Shown here piece by piece: positions 25,618 through 32,949 of a DNA stretch of 64,000 bases; within the stretch, counting starts at the first letter, position 1; the number at the start of each line of letters is the position of its first letter. Source of the DNA: Robertmurraya andreesenii. GTDB lineage: Bacteria; Bacillota; Bacilli; Bacillales; Cytobacillaceae. A program made the position numbers and the translations under genes. The notes under the pieces are model-generated. The model had not been told where the DNA came from and made no database searches. It worked only from the letters and a program-made list of their open reading frames with translations. The DNA lies in contig NZ_JAUSTU010000004.1 in the NCBI RefSeq assembly GCF_030813005.1, positions 62,001 through 126,000 on the forward strand, written 5' to 3'.

Positions 25618-26759
25618 TTCGCTCCCTCCTCAACAAGCACATTCTGAATCACTTCTGACATGACAGCTTTTTTATCCTCGGAAAATTCGGCCGTTGTCAT
25701 CTCCTGATAAAATTGGGCAAATAGATCGATTTCTGATTTTTTTTCTTCTCTTATCGATGTAAAGCCCTGTATTTTTTTCATATCCGTAAGCTTGACCTTC
25801 CTGTCTAAATGAAGAACATTAGGATAGACCTGGCGTAATTTATTGATCGGGTCAATCAGAGCACCTTCATCATGCAAAGTGATTTTTAGATAATCATCAA
25901 GCTTCTCTTTTTCGTAAAAACTCGGGTCTAGAAGCTCTTCTAAGTGTCCTTCTAGCTCGCGCATATCCTGCTTGGGTTTGAGCGACACATAGCGTACGGA
26001 GAAGGCACCATTGTCCTCCATCTCGACAATTGAAACCGATTTTCTTTGCTTCGCCTCTGAAAAGGAATATTTTAAAAGAGAGCCAGAATAAAAAATCTTG
26101 TCGTGCTTGATTGCATCTGGACTGTGAAGATGTCCTAGTGCCGTATAGGAAAAAGGGGCAAAGAGGTCATGACTAACACAGCCTGAGCCACCAACTGACA
26201 AGGTTCTTTCCGACTCAGATGTACTCCCTCCCAATACGAAGGCATGTCCTACAAACACATTGGCTTCATTCGGATTCAAGTTCTCTTCGATTTTACTAAT
26301 CACGGCCTTCATGGCGTCTTGATGCGAATGAATTGTGTCATCGTCTAGTAGAGCACGTACGATTCCCGGTTCTGCATACGGAACAAGGTAGAAGTTAACT
26401 CCGTTAATATGGACGGGATGAAACTGGTTGTGTGGCTTCCCTGTTAAATAGAAATGGCTATTTTTATACCAGGAGCTCCCAAAGGAAAGTCGCTCGGCAC
26501 TATCATGATTTCCAGCAATAGCCACAATCGGTGTTTTTAATTCTACGTTTATTTTAAATAGAATCTCATCTAATAGATTCACCGCTTCAATCGGTGGGAC
26601 AGAGCGATCATAGAGATCCCCTGCAATTACGACTGCGTCTGGCTTTTCTTTTTCAATTAATTCTACGAATTGATTTAGTACGAAGCGCTGATCGTCCGTC
26701 ATATAAATTCCATGTACAAGCTTTCCTAGATGCCAATCAGCTGTATGAATAAACTTCAA
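25614..26759 (-). CDS. sbcD: Exonuclease SbcCD nuclease subunit SbcD
   Basis: About 381 residues, a Mre11-type metallophosphoesterase. Seen: KFIHTADWHLGK (first metal motif), VIAGDLYDRS, IAGNHDSAERL and GHLHSPD, all five calcineurin-type motifs. TTG 26759 is preferred over GTG 26768 because GAGG lies 8 nt before it and the protein then begins at KFIHTADWH as in the family. Overlaps sbcC by 4 nt. Confidence 0.95.
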   Translation of the reverse strand: MKFIHTADWHLGKLVHGIYMTDDQRFVLNQFVELIEKEKPDAVVIAGDLYDRSVPPIEAVNLLDEILFKINVELKTPIVAIAGNHDSAERLSFGSSWYKNSHFYLTGKPHNQFHPVHINGVNFYLVPYAEPGIVRALLDDDTIHSHQDAMKAVISKIEENLNPNEANVFVGHAFVLGGSTSESERTLSVGGSGCVSHDLFAPFSYTALGHLHSPDAIKHDKIFYSGSLLKYSFSEAKQRKSVSIVEMEDNGAFSVRYVSLKPKQDMRELEGHLEELLDPSFYEKEKLDDYLKITLHDEGALIDPINKLRQVYPNVLHLDRKVKLTDMKKIQGFTSIREEKKSEIDLFAQFYQEMTTAEFSEDKKAVMSEVIQNVLVEEGAK

Positions 26760-26883
26760 CCCTATCACCTCTCGTTTTGTCTCTCATACTCCCATTATAA
26801 CAGTCTGTTAAGATAAGGGTGGGTACAATAATCGGTAGGGAAATATTTTCAAAGTCAGTAAAAATTCATTCTTTCGGATCTAA

Positions 26884-26916
26884 AAAACAGCCCAACCAAT
26901 TTGGTTGAGCTGTTTT
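26884..26916 (-). terminator. Terminator after the cold-shock gene
   Basis: On the minus strand AACAGCTCAACCAA / TTGGTTGGGCTGTT (one G-U pair) followed by TTTTTAG. It lies 14 nt past the csp stop. Confidence 0.88.
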
Positions 26917-26929
26917 AGCACATTTAATA

Positions 26930-27130
26930 TTATAGTTTTACTACGTTAGATGCTTGTGGCCCACGAGCTCCTTCTACTACTTCAAAGGAAACTTCTTGAC
27001 CTTCTTCTAAAGTTTTGAAGCCTTCAGTTTGGATTGCAGAGTAGTGTACAAATACATCATTTCCATCTTCAGACTCGATAAATCCGAAACCTTTTTCTGC
27101 GTTAAACCATTTTACTTTACCGTTTTTCAT
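26930..27130 (-). CDS. Cold-shock protein (CspB/CspD type)
   Basis: 66 residues, a single OB-fold cold-shock domain with RNP1 (KGFGFIE) and RNP2 (VFVHYSAI). These proteins bind single-stranded RNA/DNA and act as RNA chaperones. ATG 27130 is 9 nt after AGGAGG. The 5' untranslated region is about 150 nt from the predicted promoter, typical of csp genes, where the leader mediates cold induction. Which paralogue it is cannot be told here. Confidence 0.95.
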   Translation of the reverse strand: MKNGKVKWFNAEKGFGFIESEDGNDVFVHYSAIQTEGFKTLEEGQEVSFEVVEGARGPQASNVVKL

Positions 27131-27285
27131 TGAAAAAAATCCTCCTATTGCACCATTGCCCTGTGCGATATTCACCATTTACAACGTATTGCATCTGCTT
27201 ACATACCCCATCCAAACTTTTTCTTTTGAAACATGTTGGAACAAGTGTCTTGCAAAAATCTAACACGTGCAGAACGGCTGTTTTT

Positions 27286-27314
27286 AGTATACCGTTGTCA
27301 GTCTATTCCGTCAA
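27286..27314 (-). promoter_or_regulatory. Cold-shock gene promoter
   Basis: On the minus strand TTGACG (27314-27309), 17-bp spacer and TATACT (27291-27286). It predicts a transcript start near 27280 and a roughly 150-nt leader. Confidence 0.75.
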
Positions 27315-27436
27315 TATAAAAAGCCCGACAAATGCCTATATATCAATGTTTCTTTCTGTCGAATGGTGTATAATCCTCTCGAATACTTAATATTTTTCTT
27401 AAAATCAATCACTGACTATGAATTGATTATAAGAAA

Positions 27437-27574
27437 CTACTCCTTTAATCTTTCGGGTAGACTTTGAATGGATTGAACGACTACATCTAGCTTTGCTTCT
27501 ATGCGATAAAGCAAATAGAGTGTCACGACAATTGGAAAGCCTACCTCACTGATTAGAGGAATCCATTGTTCCAT
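27437..27574 (-). CDS. YvrJ family small membrane protein
   Basis: 45 residues: MEQWIPLISEVGFPIVVTLY then LLYRIEAKLD, a single membrane helix followed by an amphipathic tail, exactly the YvrJ pattern. GGAGGG ribosome site just before the ATG. It stands beside DUF2922 and DUF1659 genes on the same strand, an association common in Bacilli. Function unknown. Confidence 0.82.
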   Translation of the reverse strand: MEQWIPLISEVGFPIVVTLYLLYRIEAKLDVVVQSIQSLPERLKE

Positions 27575-27644
27575 TTTTAACCCTCCTTCCTTCTTATAGG
27601 CCAAAGGGAGCCAGAATCTAGAAATCTCTGGCCCCCTTCATTCC

Positions 27645-27860
27645 TTAAATCTCGTATTCTGTTACATTACGCTCAATTACCCTCGCACCTTTAACCGCAA
27701 CTAGCTTCCCTTTTGTACTATAGAAAGCATTTGAAACGATAATGGCTTCCATTGCTGATTTTACCGCTACCGGATCGACCGGCTCCTTAGGAGCATCAAG
27801 CGAAATATTGGTGGCTTGATTTGAATCCGTAACAAACTGAAGTTCCAAGGTCTTCATCAT
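27645..27860 (-). CDS. DUF2922 family small protein
   Basis: 71 residues; KTLELQFVTDSNQATNISLDAP and the GKLVAVKGARVIER block match DUF2922. ATG 27860 (or 27857) follows AGGAGGTG; the in-frame GTG at 27869 lies inside that site. Between yvrJ and DUF1659 in a likely three-gene unit. No known function. Confidence 0.78.
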   Translation of the reverse strand: MMKTLELQFVTDSNQATNISLDAPKEPVDPVAVKSAMEAIIVSNAFYSTKGKLVAVKGARVIERNVTEYEI

Positions 27861-27892
27861 TCTTTTCACCTCCTAGTATTTATTGATGATTC

Positions 27893-28114
27893 TTAACCAA
27901 CAATCTCAAAATTGTCAGTTCGTTCTACGCCTGCTAAAGGGTACTCTGTTAACTCTCCCAAAGCTTTAGCCGCCTGAGAAAGCTGCTCAGCCGTTGCATT
28001 CTTTCGAATGTTGCTATACGTTTTTGTTTTGTAAATCGGTTCACCTTTGTCATTCAAGCCTGTCTCAAACAATAGACGAAGTCTTGAATCCATAATCATT
28101 GCCTCTGCCATCAT
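27893..28114 (-). CDS. DUF1659 family small protein
   Basis: 73 residues; SRLRLLFETGLNDKGEPIY followed by TYSNIRKNATAEQL and ALGELTEYPL is the DUF1659 pattern. GGGAGGTGAGGG precedes two adjacent ATGs (28114, 28111). First gene of the cluster with DUF2922 and YvrJ. Function unknown. Confidence 0.8.
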   Translation of the reverse strand: MMAEAMIMDSRLRLLFETGLNDKGEPIYKTKTYSNIRKNATAEQLSQAAKALGELTEYPLAGVERTDNFEIVG

Positions 28115-28170
28115 CCCTCACCTCCCTTCACCCTCTACATACAAAAAAGAAAGACAAAAGGACATGGCAT

Positions 28171-28262
28171 TTTCAGTTTAGTACCTTTTTAATTTGGTAC
28201 CTTAATTTGGTACCTGGTACCGCCGGTGGACATTTCCTTTAAAATGTCCATCTCAGGCGGAC
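28171..28262. repeat. GGTACC-rich and palindromic repeat segment
   Basis: AATTTGGTACC occurs twice in tandem, followed by TGGTACC, then a nested palindrome: CCGCC / GGCGG arms (about 28220 and 28257) around a perfect TGGACATTT / AAATGTCCA stem. No coding potential. It has the look of a dispersed palindromic repeat family, between the DUF1659 and holin genes. Confidence 0.6.
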
Positions 28263-28398
28263 ACTAAATGCGAATGGAAGTGATAGAGCCGTAATAAAAG
28301 TAAAATTTCTTTTTCTTATGACGGTCGAACAAGCACTTTTTTTCGTTTTTCATACCTTATATTAAAAACATTCCTCAATATAAGGAGGCTTGAAGAGT

Positions 28399-28680
28399 AT
28401 GGAGCTGTTAAATTTTTTAAATGGAAATTATTATGTACTTGTACCTGCCCTGTGGGTAATCGGATTTGCGCTAAAGTATACTCCCCGAATTCCAGATTGG
28501 ACCATTATTTGGATTCTTCTATTTCTGTCTGTAGGGACTGGGATTTTTACATTCGGTTTTTCCTTAGATGCTCTAACAAATGGAGTAATTGCCGCTGGTA
28601 TCGCTGTCTTTGGACATCAAATGATGAATCAAACATTTGGTGAGCGAAAAACGAAAACAGGAAGAAATAAAAAAGTTTAA
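28399..28680 (+). CDS. Phage-type holin (Phage_holin_5_1/Hol44-like)
   Basis: 93 residues with three hydrophobic segments (VLVPALWVIGFAL, IIWILLFLSVGTGI, GVIAAGIAVFGHQ) and a short basic tail (KTKTGRNKK), the holin superfamily V layout. ATG 28399 is 10 nt after AAGGAGG; TTG 28390 abuts it. No endolysin or other phage gene is next to it, so it is probably a domesticated or sporulation/export-related holin rather than an intact prophage gene. Confidence 0.72.
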   Translation: MELLNFLNGNYYVLVPALWVIGFALKYTPRIPDWTIIWILLFLSVGTGIFTFGFSLDALTNGVIAAGIAVFGHQMMNQTFGERKTKTGRNKKV

Positions 28681-28736
28681 TCCGCTACGAATTTGGGTAA
28701 TTTAATTATAGAGCTAGGTTTAGATCCTCTCCCTTA

Positions 28737-28770
28737 CCCTGCCGAAATTCCCCCTCGGCAGGGATTTTTT
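28737..28770 (+). terminator. Terminator after the holin gene
   Basis: A perfect CCCTGCCGA / TCGGCAGGG stem with a 9-nt loop and a T7 tail. Confidence 0.9.
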
Positions 28771-28777
28771 TATAGTT

Positions 28778-28882
28778 AAAAAGGATATTGGAGAAATATT
28801 AAGAACACTTTGTGAGAGAAAAGGTGTAGAGATTATTGAGGCAACAGCTGGTCTCTACTTTAGTAAACTCAACAAAAAATGA
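28778..28882 (+). pseudogene. Fragment of an IS200-type TnpA transposase
   Basis: The frame KKDIGEILRTLCERKGVEIIEA matches the segment of IS200/IS605 TnpA just before its HUH catalytic motif. Directly after EIIEA the sequence diverges (TAGLYFSKLNKK, stop), so the HUH motif and the rest are gone, and nothing of the N-terminus precedes it. A short dead remnant. Confidence 0.65.
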
Positions 28883-28930
28883 GATGGCGGAACTCATTAA
28901 ACCGAGCAATAGCCTATAAAAAAGAAGGGA

Positions 28931-29083
28931 TTACTTCCCTTCCTTTTCCACTTTACTTGGCATTGGCTGCTCTCCACCGACATTGCTTGCAAGGACTTCC
29001 CGATCGAACTTTGATGGATTCCTGCCGATACTTGGCGCAGTATTTGACATTGGGAGCTGCTCAAGCTCTTTACCTCTGGGCAT
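28931..29083 (-). CDS. Unrecognised 50-residue hydrophilic protein
   Basis: Begins MPRGKELEQLPMSN, contains GRNPSKFDREVLASN and ends in a KVEKEGK basic/acidic tail. ATG 29083 has a strong GAGGAGGTG ribosome site, and the composition (hydrophilic, Asn/Ser/Lys-rich, no Cys or Trp) resembles small spore-associated proteins, but I do not recognise a family. Isolated between the IS200 scrap and the tRNA-like gene. Confidence 0.5.
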   Translation of the reverse strand: MPRGKELEQLPMSNTAPSIGRNPSKFDREVLASNVGGEQPMPSKVEKEGK

Positions 29084-29192
29084 TCTGACACCTCCTCTTC
29101 TATAAGTTGCACAATTCCCATATGAATATTTATTTTCGATTGCCTTCAAAAATTTGGCATATAATTCTTCTCAATACTCATACTAAATTCAA

Positions 29193-29282
29193 GGGACTTG
29201 TAGCTCAAACGGATAGAGCGACCAGCGATGTCATCGGACAACTGCCTGAGTGTTTTGTAGGTTCGAATCCTACCAAGTCCCG
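29193..29282 (+). tRNA. tRNA-like gene with aberrant anticodon domain
   Basis: Acceptor arms GGGACTTG / CAAGTCCC pair over 8 bp, stacked directly on a perfect T-arm (GTAGG-TTCGAAT-CCTAC). The D-arm is canonical: T8-A9, GCTC / GAGC with an AAACGGATA loop. Total 90 nt, no encoded CCA, discriminator G. The 36 nt between the D-arm and T-arm suit a class II tRNA by length, but no 5-bp anticodon stem with a 7-nt loop can be formed; instead CGAT-GTC-ATCG makes a mini-hairpin and ACT/AGT a short one. So no anticodon can be assigned. It could be a degenerate tRNA, an allo-tRNA/selC-like variant, or a tRNA-like RNA used outside translation. Confidence 0.6.
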
Positions 29283-29364
29283 TTCATCCATCTTTCTCAT
29301 CTCCTAGCATTCCCTTTTTTGTGATATATTTAGTAGAAATAGAATCATAGAATAGGTGACTCAG

Positions 29365-30576
29365 ATGAAGAAGAAATGGCTTTGGGGGATAGGAATATTT
29401 CTTGGAATATCCTTCATGATCAGTCTTGACCTTTATAAATCACATAAGGAAGAACAACCACCGATTCCAATCATTATAGTTGGCGATGTTGAAGCTACAG
29501 TCACACTGGGCATGTTTCAATGGAACGATAAGCTAATGAATGATAAAGAAAAGGATGAGATTTTACAAAATACCCGTACAACCTCCATCAATCCTCTTGA
29601 ACATCTTTCAATAAGATTCCCGGGGGAACAGCCAACCTCTATTACCGTCTCCTTCTGGGATGAAAAGTACCAAATGGATATGCCATTATTTCAAGGGAAG
29701 CACGAAAAAAATAAACTTATTCGAATTCCGAATGATCCTGGCCCTTTAACACTCACTATTCAAGGAAAATGGGAAGGAAAGAAACAAGCAACATTTTATG
29801 TTCCCTTGGAAAGAACACAGGTGGTTTCCTATCAAAGCTTACTTAGTGATGACGATCAATCATTTTCTTTTTTTTATGTATATGATGAAATGGGCTTTTA
29901 TGATCCGTTTGCAGGAACACCCATCGGCACTCCTTCGATTTCTATCTCAAAATGGACGGGAACCGATGATCTCCAATCTGTTCAGAAAAATTATCCGGAA
30001 CTCAATATTACGGCCGCACCAACTTACCTCCTGTTTGATGATGAAAAGGTAGTCATTCAAACCAACGATGACAAGGAGTTGCTTCAATTCTTTGAAAAGA
30101 AATTCCAGCCATTGACTGAAACATTAGGTGGGATCGTTTTTGAAATTGATCGGGAAAAGAAGATCTTAGATTTATCTTGGAGGAAATTTTATTATGAAAA
30201 GATTGAGGAATTAAAGATTGGTCAAGAAATACAAGCAAAAGTCACCTTTAACCATTTGACAGACCCCTTCCAAACGGAAGTTCATTCGATGGAAATCATA
30301 TCAGATCCGCCTGAGGAACTATTACAGGAAAAATGGTTTTCAAAAAAACCAAATCAATATAACCTAGTTGCGGTCGGGGATGAACACTTTTTTGCTCAAA
30401 TGAACGATCTGGTTCGAGAAGAAATTCTTTCAAGAATAAACAAGGTTTACTTCGAACCAGTTAGTGGAGGGTGGCATTTTATTGGTCAGGGCTTTGTCTT
30501 GTTTGATGATCAAGGTGCCGTCTATATTACCTTTTATTTTAAAAATCTTTTAGAATATTTGAAAAGCCATGAGTGA
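29365..30576 (+). CDS. Membrane-anchored protein of unknown function
   Basis: 403 residues: a short basic start, one N-terminal membrane helix (WLWGIGIFLGISFMISL) and a large extracytoplasmic part rich in aromatic and acidic residues (for example GMFQWNDK, SWRKFYYEK, FEPVSGGWHF). No Cys pair, no protease or transferase motif recognised. ATG 29365 is 5 nt after AGGTGA. Followed by a strong terminator, so probably monocistronic. Anchored, extracellular beta-rich protein is all that can be inferred. Confidence 0.7.
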   Translation: MKKKWLWGIGIFLGISFMISLDLYKSHKEEQPPIPIIIVGDVEATVTLGMFQWNDKLMNDKEKDEILQNTRTTSINPLEHLSIRFPGEQPTSITVSFWDEKYQMDMPLFQGKHEKNKLIRIPNDPGPLTLTIQGKWEGKKQATFYVPLERTQVVSYQSLLSDDDQSFSFFYVYDEMGFYDPFAGTPIGTPSISISKWTGTDDLQSVQKNYPELNITAAPTYLLFDDEKVVIQTNDDKELLQFFEKKFQPLTETLGGIVFEIDREKKILDLSWRKFYYEKIEELKIGQEIQAKVTFNHLTDPFQTEVHSMEIISDPPEELLQEKWFSKKPNQYNLVAVGDEHFFAQMNDLVREEILSRINKVYFEPVSGGWHFIGQGFVLFDDQGAVYITFYFKNLLEYLKSHE

Positions 30577-30596
30577 TAAAATTACGTTCATGCTGA

Positions 30597-30638
30597 AAAT
30601 ACCGAAGGAAGTGACAGCATCTCCTTCGGTATTTTTTG
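30597..30638 (+). terminator. Terminator
   Basis: AAATACCGAAGGA / TCCTTCGGTATTT stem with a 12-nt loop and T-run; positioned for the anchored-protein gene and, as the complement, for the convergent YkvA gene. Confidence 0.9.
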
Positions 30639-30664
30639 CTCGGTTCATGATAGAGCTTAAATCT

Positions 30665-31033
30665 CTACAACTTTTTATCCACTTCTGAAGTATCGACATC
30701 CTCCCCGAACCAATCTGCTAGTTTCTCTCTTGCCTTTCCCTTCACCTCTTCATCAACATGAACAGCCACTTGGAATAAAGCGACTCCTAAAGCACCAAGA
30801 TCATCTGTGAAACCGACCCCAGCCGCAATATCTGGAATCAAATCAAAAGGGAAAATGAAATAGCCTAAGGCAGCCAATATGGTCACTTTGGCCTTTGTTG
30901 GCAGTTCTGGCTTTTGCAGTGTATAAAAGAGTAACAGTGCTGTATACACAACCGAATGCCCAGCTTTAACAGCAAATCTCTTCAATTTTGCCCAAAATTT
31001 TTTCTCGGAATAATGCTTTTGCATCTCTTCCAT
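30665..31033 (-). CDS. YkvA family protein (DUF1232)
   Basis: 122 residues. The DUF1232 core is clear: FYTLQKPELPTKAKVTILAALGY followed by FIFPFDLIPD and GFTDDLGALGVAL, with membrane-associating helices. The FPFDLIPD motif is the family signature. Start at 31033 behind GGGGAG. Function unknown; in other bacteria the family is linked to membranes. Confidence 0.85.
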   Translation of the reverse strand: MEEMQKHYSEKKFWAKLKRFAVKAGHSVVYTALLLFYTLQKPELPTKAKVTILAALGYFIFPFDLIPDIAAGVGFTDDLGALGVALFQVAVHVDEEVKGKAREKLADWFGEDVDTSEVDKKL

Positions 31034-31129
31034 CGCATGACTCCCCTTCCGTTTTCCTCTATTATACTTTACGGTACAAACACCTGCAGAGTTTCAGATC
31101 GTGGTAAAATAAGGTAGGAGGTGAAAGCA

Positions 31130-32392
31130 TTGGATGGAAGAATCCAAGAGTTAATTGACTATACCTACATAAAGCTTGGGCTAGAAAACTACATCTTACA
31201 GCGACATAAACTCTATCGGAAGGTAAACTTCCAGAACGAAACCATTTATACATTAAGCATGGAATGGTTCCCTAAAAATGTAACTGAATTTGATGAAGAT
31301 CTTAACCCAGTGGGGACAGCAGTCGTTGAATTACGAATTGACAATCGAAAGTTTGAGAGCATTATTTTTGTTGATGGGAAATCCTATGCTGATAGCTTGA
31401 CGTTTTCCAATGTCGGTCTAGGGCAAGTGGTGAATTGGATTGAGCAAGAAACAGGGCTGAAGAACGGAGCTCAATTCCGGCTGGTTGAAGAGAAGACAGG
31501 AGAATATCGCTTTCAGGAATGCTATCATGGGGTACCAGTTTCTCCTTCTGGCTACATAGAGATTAAATTTGACGATGAAGGAAGACTCATTTTCTATAGT
31601 GTATTTGGAAGCTTCCCTTCTGCACAGCTTTTTAACATGGAAGAATTCACGCTTAGCTTAAACGATGTTGAGGAAATTGCTGCTGAACAAGTAAAGCGGA
31701 TTGATTTTCCTTCCTACGAAAAGAAGCAATTGATCCCAATTTATGCACTAGAGGAGATCTATATTCGGAATGACCTTGGGAAGACCATTCCATTTGAAGT
31801 GTTTCCAATTGAGCAGGCCTTTGTGAAAATAGAGAAGCCACTCTATTGGGAAACGAAGAGTAACCAGCCTTTTGAAAGAATGGAAATCAAATTTCATGAG
31901 GACATTTCTTCTGAACAGGCCTTTTCCCTCGAGCCTCACCCCGATTTAGAACCGATTTCTCCTCACGATCAGGAGCAGGCCATTGCTGAAGTAATCCACT
32001 TTTTGCAACGGGTCTACCCTGAGGATTCGGGAAAATGGATCTTAAAAACATTACATCGAGAGAAGTGCTATATTCACGCTACCTTAAGACGTCAACAGAC
32101 AGATCATAAAGTCTTTCAGCGAAAGCTAATTGTATTTTTGGATCAAGCGTTCAAAGCCGTAAACTATATCGACAATGAAATGATGCTTGAAATGCTGCAT
32201 GATTTTACTAGTGCTGGAGAAGTTAAGATCCAGAATGAAGAAGCTTTTGCAAAACTCAAGCCATTTCTTACGCTAAAACCCGTCTATGTCTACGATACCG
32301 AAGAAGAGCGCTTTGTTTTATGTGGAAAATTAGATTGTCATGATGGGGTCCATGCGGTAAGTGGTGAAGTTGTATCCCTAGATGAGATATAG
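31130..32392 (+). CDS. Unknown cytoplasmic protein, YcdB/PepSY-like
   Basis: 420 residues, no signal peptide and no membrane segment. It contains repeated alpha/beta units of the kind seen in YcdB/PepSY-related proteins (FQECYHGVPVSPSGYIEIKFDD, shortened here, near residue 127, reads like a PepSY strand pair). TTG 31130 lies 8 nt after AGGAGG; the GTG at 31121 overlaps the site. Family assignment is tentative and no function is proposed. Confidence 0.6.
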   Translation: MDGRIQELIDYTYIKLGLENYILQRHKLYRKVNFQNETIYTLSMEWFPKNVTEFDEDLNPVGTAVVELRIDNRKFESIIFVDGKSYADSLTFSNVGLGQVVNWIEQETGLKNGAQFRLVEEKTGEYRFQECYHGVPVSPSGYIEIKFDDEGRLIFYSVFGSFPSAQLFNMEEFTLSLNDVEEIAAEQVKRIDFPSYEKKQLIPIYALEEIYIRNDLGKTIPFEVFPIEQAFVKIEKPLYWETKSNQPFERMEIKFHEDISSEQAFSLEPHPDLEPISPHDQEQAIAEVIHFLQRVYPEDSGKWILKTLHREKCYIHATLRRQQTDHKVFQRKLIVFLDQAFKAVNYIDNEMMLEMLHDFTSAGEVKIQNEEAFAKLKPFLTLKPVYVYDTEEERFVLCGKLDCHDGVHAVSGEVVSLDEI

Positions 32393-32467
32393 GGCAAAAG
32401 GCCGGTTTTATTTTTTCCGTGGGAGAAGGTTAGGGATTGTTACCTGTACCCTTCTATTATTTGTCCA

Positions 32468-32476
32468 TGGTATAAT
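32468..32476 (+). promoter_or_regulatory. Extended -10 promoter of the toxin mRNA
   Basis: TGGTATAAT is an extended -10 element (TGN-TATAAT) with no good -35. It puts the toxin transcript start near 32483, giving a roughly 65-nt leader. Confidence 0.6.
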
Positions 32477-32547
32477 ATTCCTTATACAATAGGATCGGTT
32501 CACTCAAGGGTGGTCTGGCTCACTCCCGCTTGAAAGGGGGTGATGCG

Positions 32548-32631
32548 GTGACGACATACGAAGCGATGATGTTAATGCTGACGTTCGGGATGCTTATTCT
32601 CGCATTGTTGTCTCATGACAAAAAGAAATAG
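32548..32631 (+). CDS. Type I toxin, holin-like peptide (TxpA/Hol_Tox type)
   Basis: 27 residues: TTYEAMMLMLTFGMLILALL then SHDKKK, one membrane helix with a lysine tail, the signature of the 'putative holin-like toxin' family related to TxpA/BsrG. GTG start behind GGGGGTGATGCG. Such peptides insert in the membrane and are kept silent by an antisense RNA overlapping the 3' end of their mRNA; both the antisense promoter and terminator are visible here. Too short for most gene finders. Confidence 0.85.
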   Translation: MTTYEAMMLMLTFGMLILALLSHDKKK

Positions 32632-32708
32632 ACCTCCCTTGAGCCTAGCAAGTGCATAGGGATTGGTCTATTTCGTTTGCCAATTGGAGCCGGCCGCTTC
32701 TTTGAGTG
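32620..32708 (-). ncRNA. Predicted antisense antitoxin RNA
   Basis: On the minus strand a TACAAT -10 box (32720-32715) would start an RNA near 32708. It would end at a hairpin, AGACC..CCCT / AGGG.GGTCT (32669-32630), followed by the U-rich ATTTCTTTTTG. The roughly 90-nt RNA is complementary to the last codons and 3' untranslated region of the toxin mRNA, the RatA/SR4 arrangement. Inferred from sequence elements only. Confidence 0.65.
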
Positions 32709-32725
32709 GCGACTATTGTATTTGG

Positions 32726-32757
32726 CAGCGGGTGCAGCAACACCTGCTGTCTTTTTT
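32726..32757 (+). terminator. Terminator of the toxin mRNA
   Basis: CAGCGGGTG / CACCTGCTG, a 9-bp stem with one G-U, 6-nt loop and a TCTTTTTT tail. It lies about 95 nt past the toxin stop, so the mRNA has a long 3' region overlapped by the antisense RNA. Confidence 0.88.
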
Positions 32758-32949
32758 AGATTATGTTGATTTCATTATATTATAACTCTACAAAAAAGGA
32801 AATAAACATTCGTGCAAATGGTCCTTAATCATCAAGATTGTCTTTTGCTTTTGAGCTTTCTGTTCTAACGAGCTTTTTCTTTTCGGTTTGATGACCGATC
32901 CTGTCACTTTCTTGGCTTGAGGGAAATCATTCTTCCTATGTCATACCCT

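Noticed and set aside
28390..28770. Prophage remnant
   Set aside because: Only a holin is present, with its own promoter-to-terminator unit; no lysin, portal, integrase or att duplication was seen.
28778..29282. An intact IS200/IS605 element whose end would be the tRNA-like structure
   Set aside because: Only about 22 recognisable transposase residues remain, no subterminal hairpins or TnpB were found, and the tRNA-like arms fit a tRNA, not an IS end.
29193..29282. Canonical tRNA-Sec (selC)
   Set aside because: The acceptor/T geometry fits, but there is no 6-bp D-stem and no anticodon loop presenting TCA; so it is reported only as tRNA-like.
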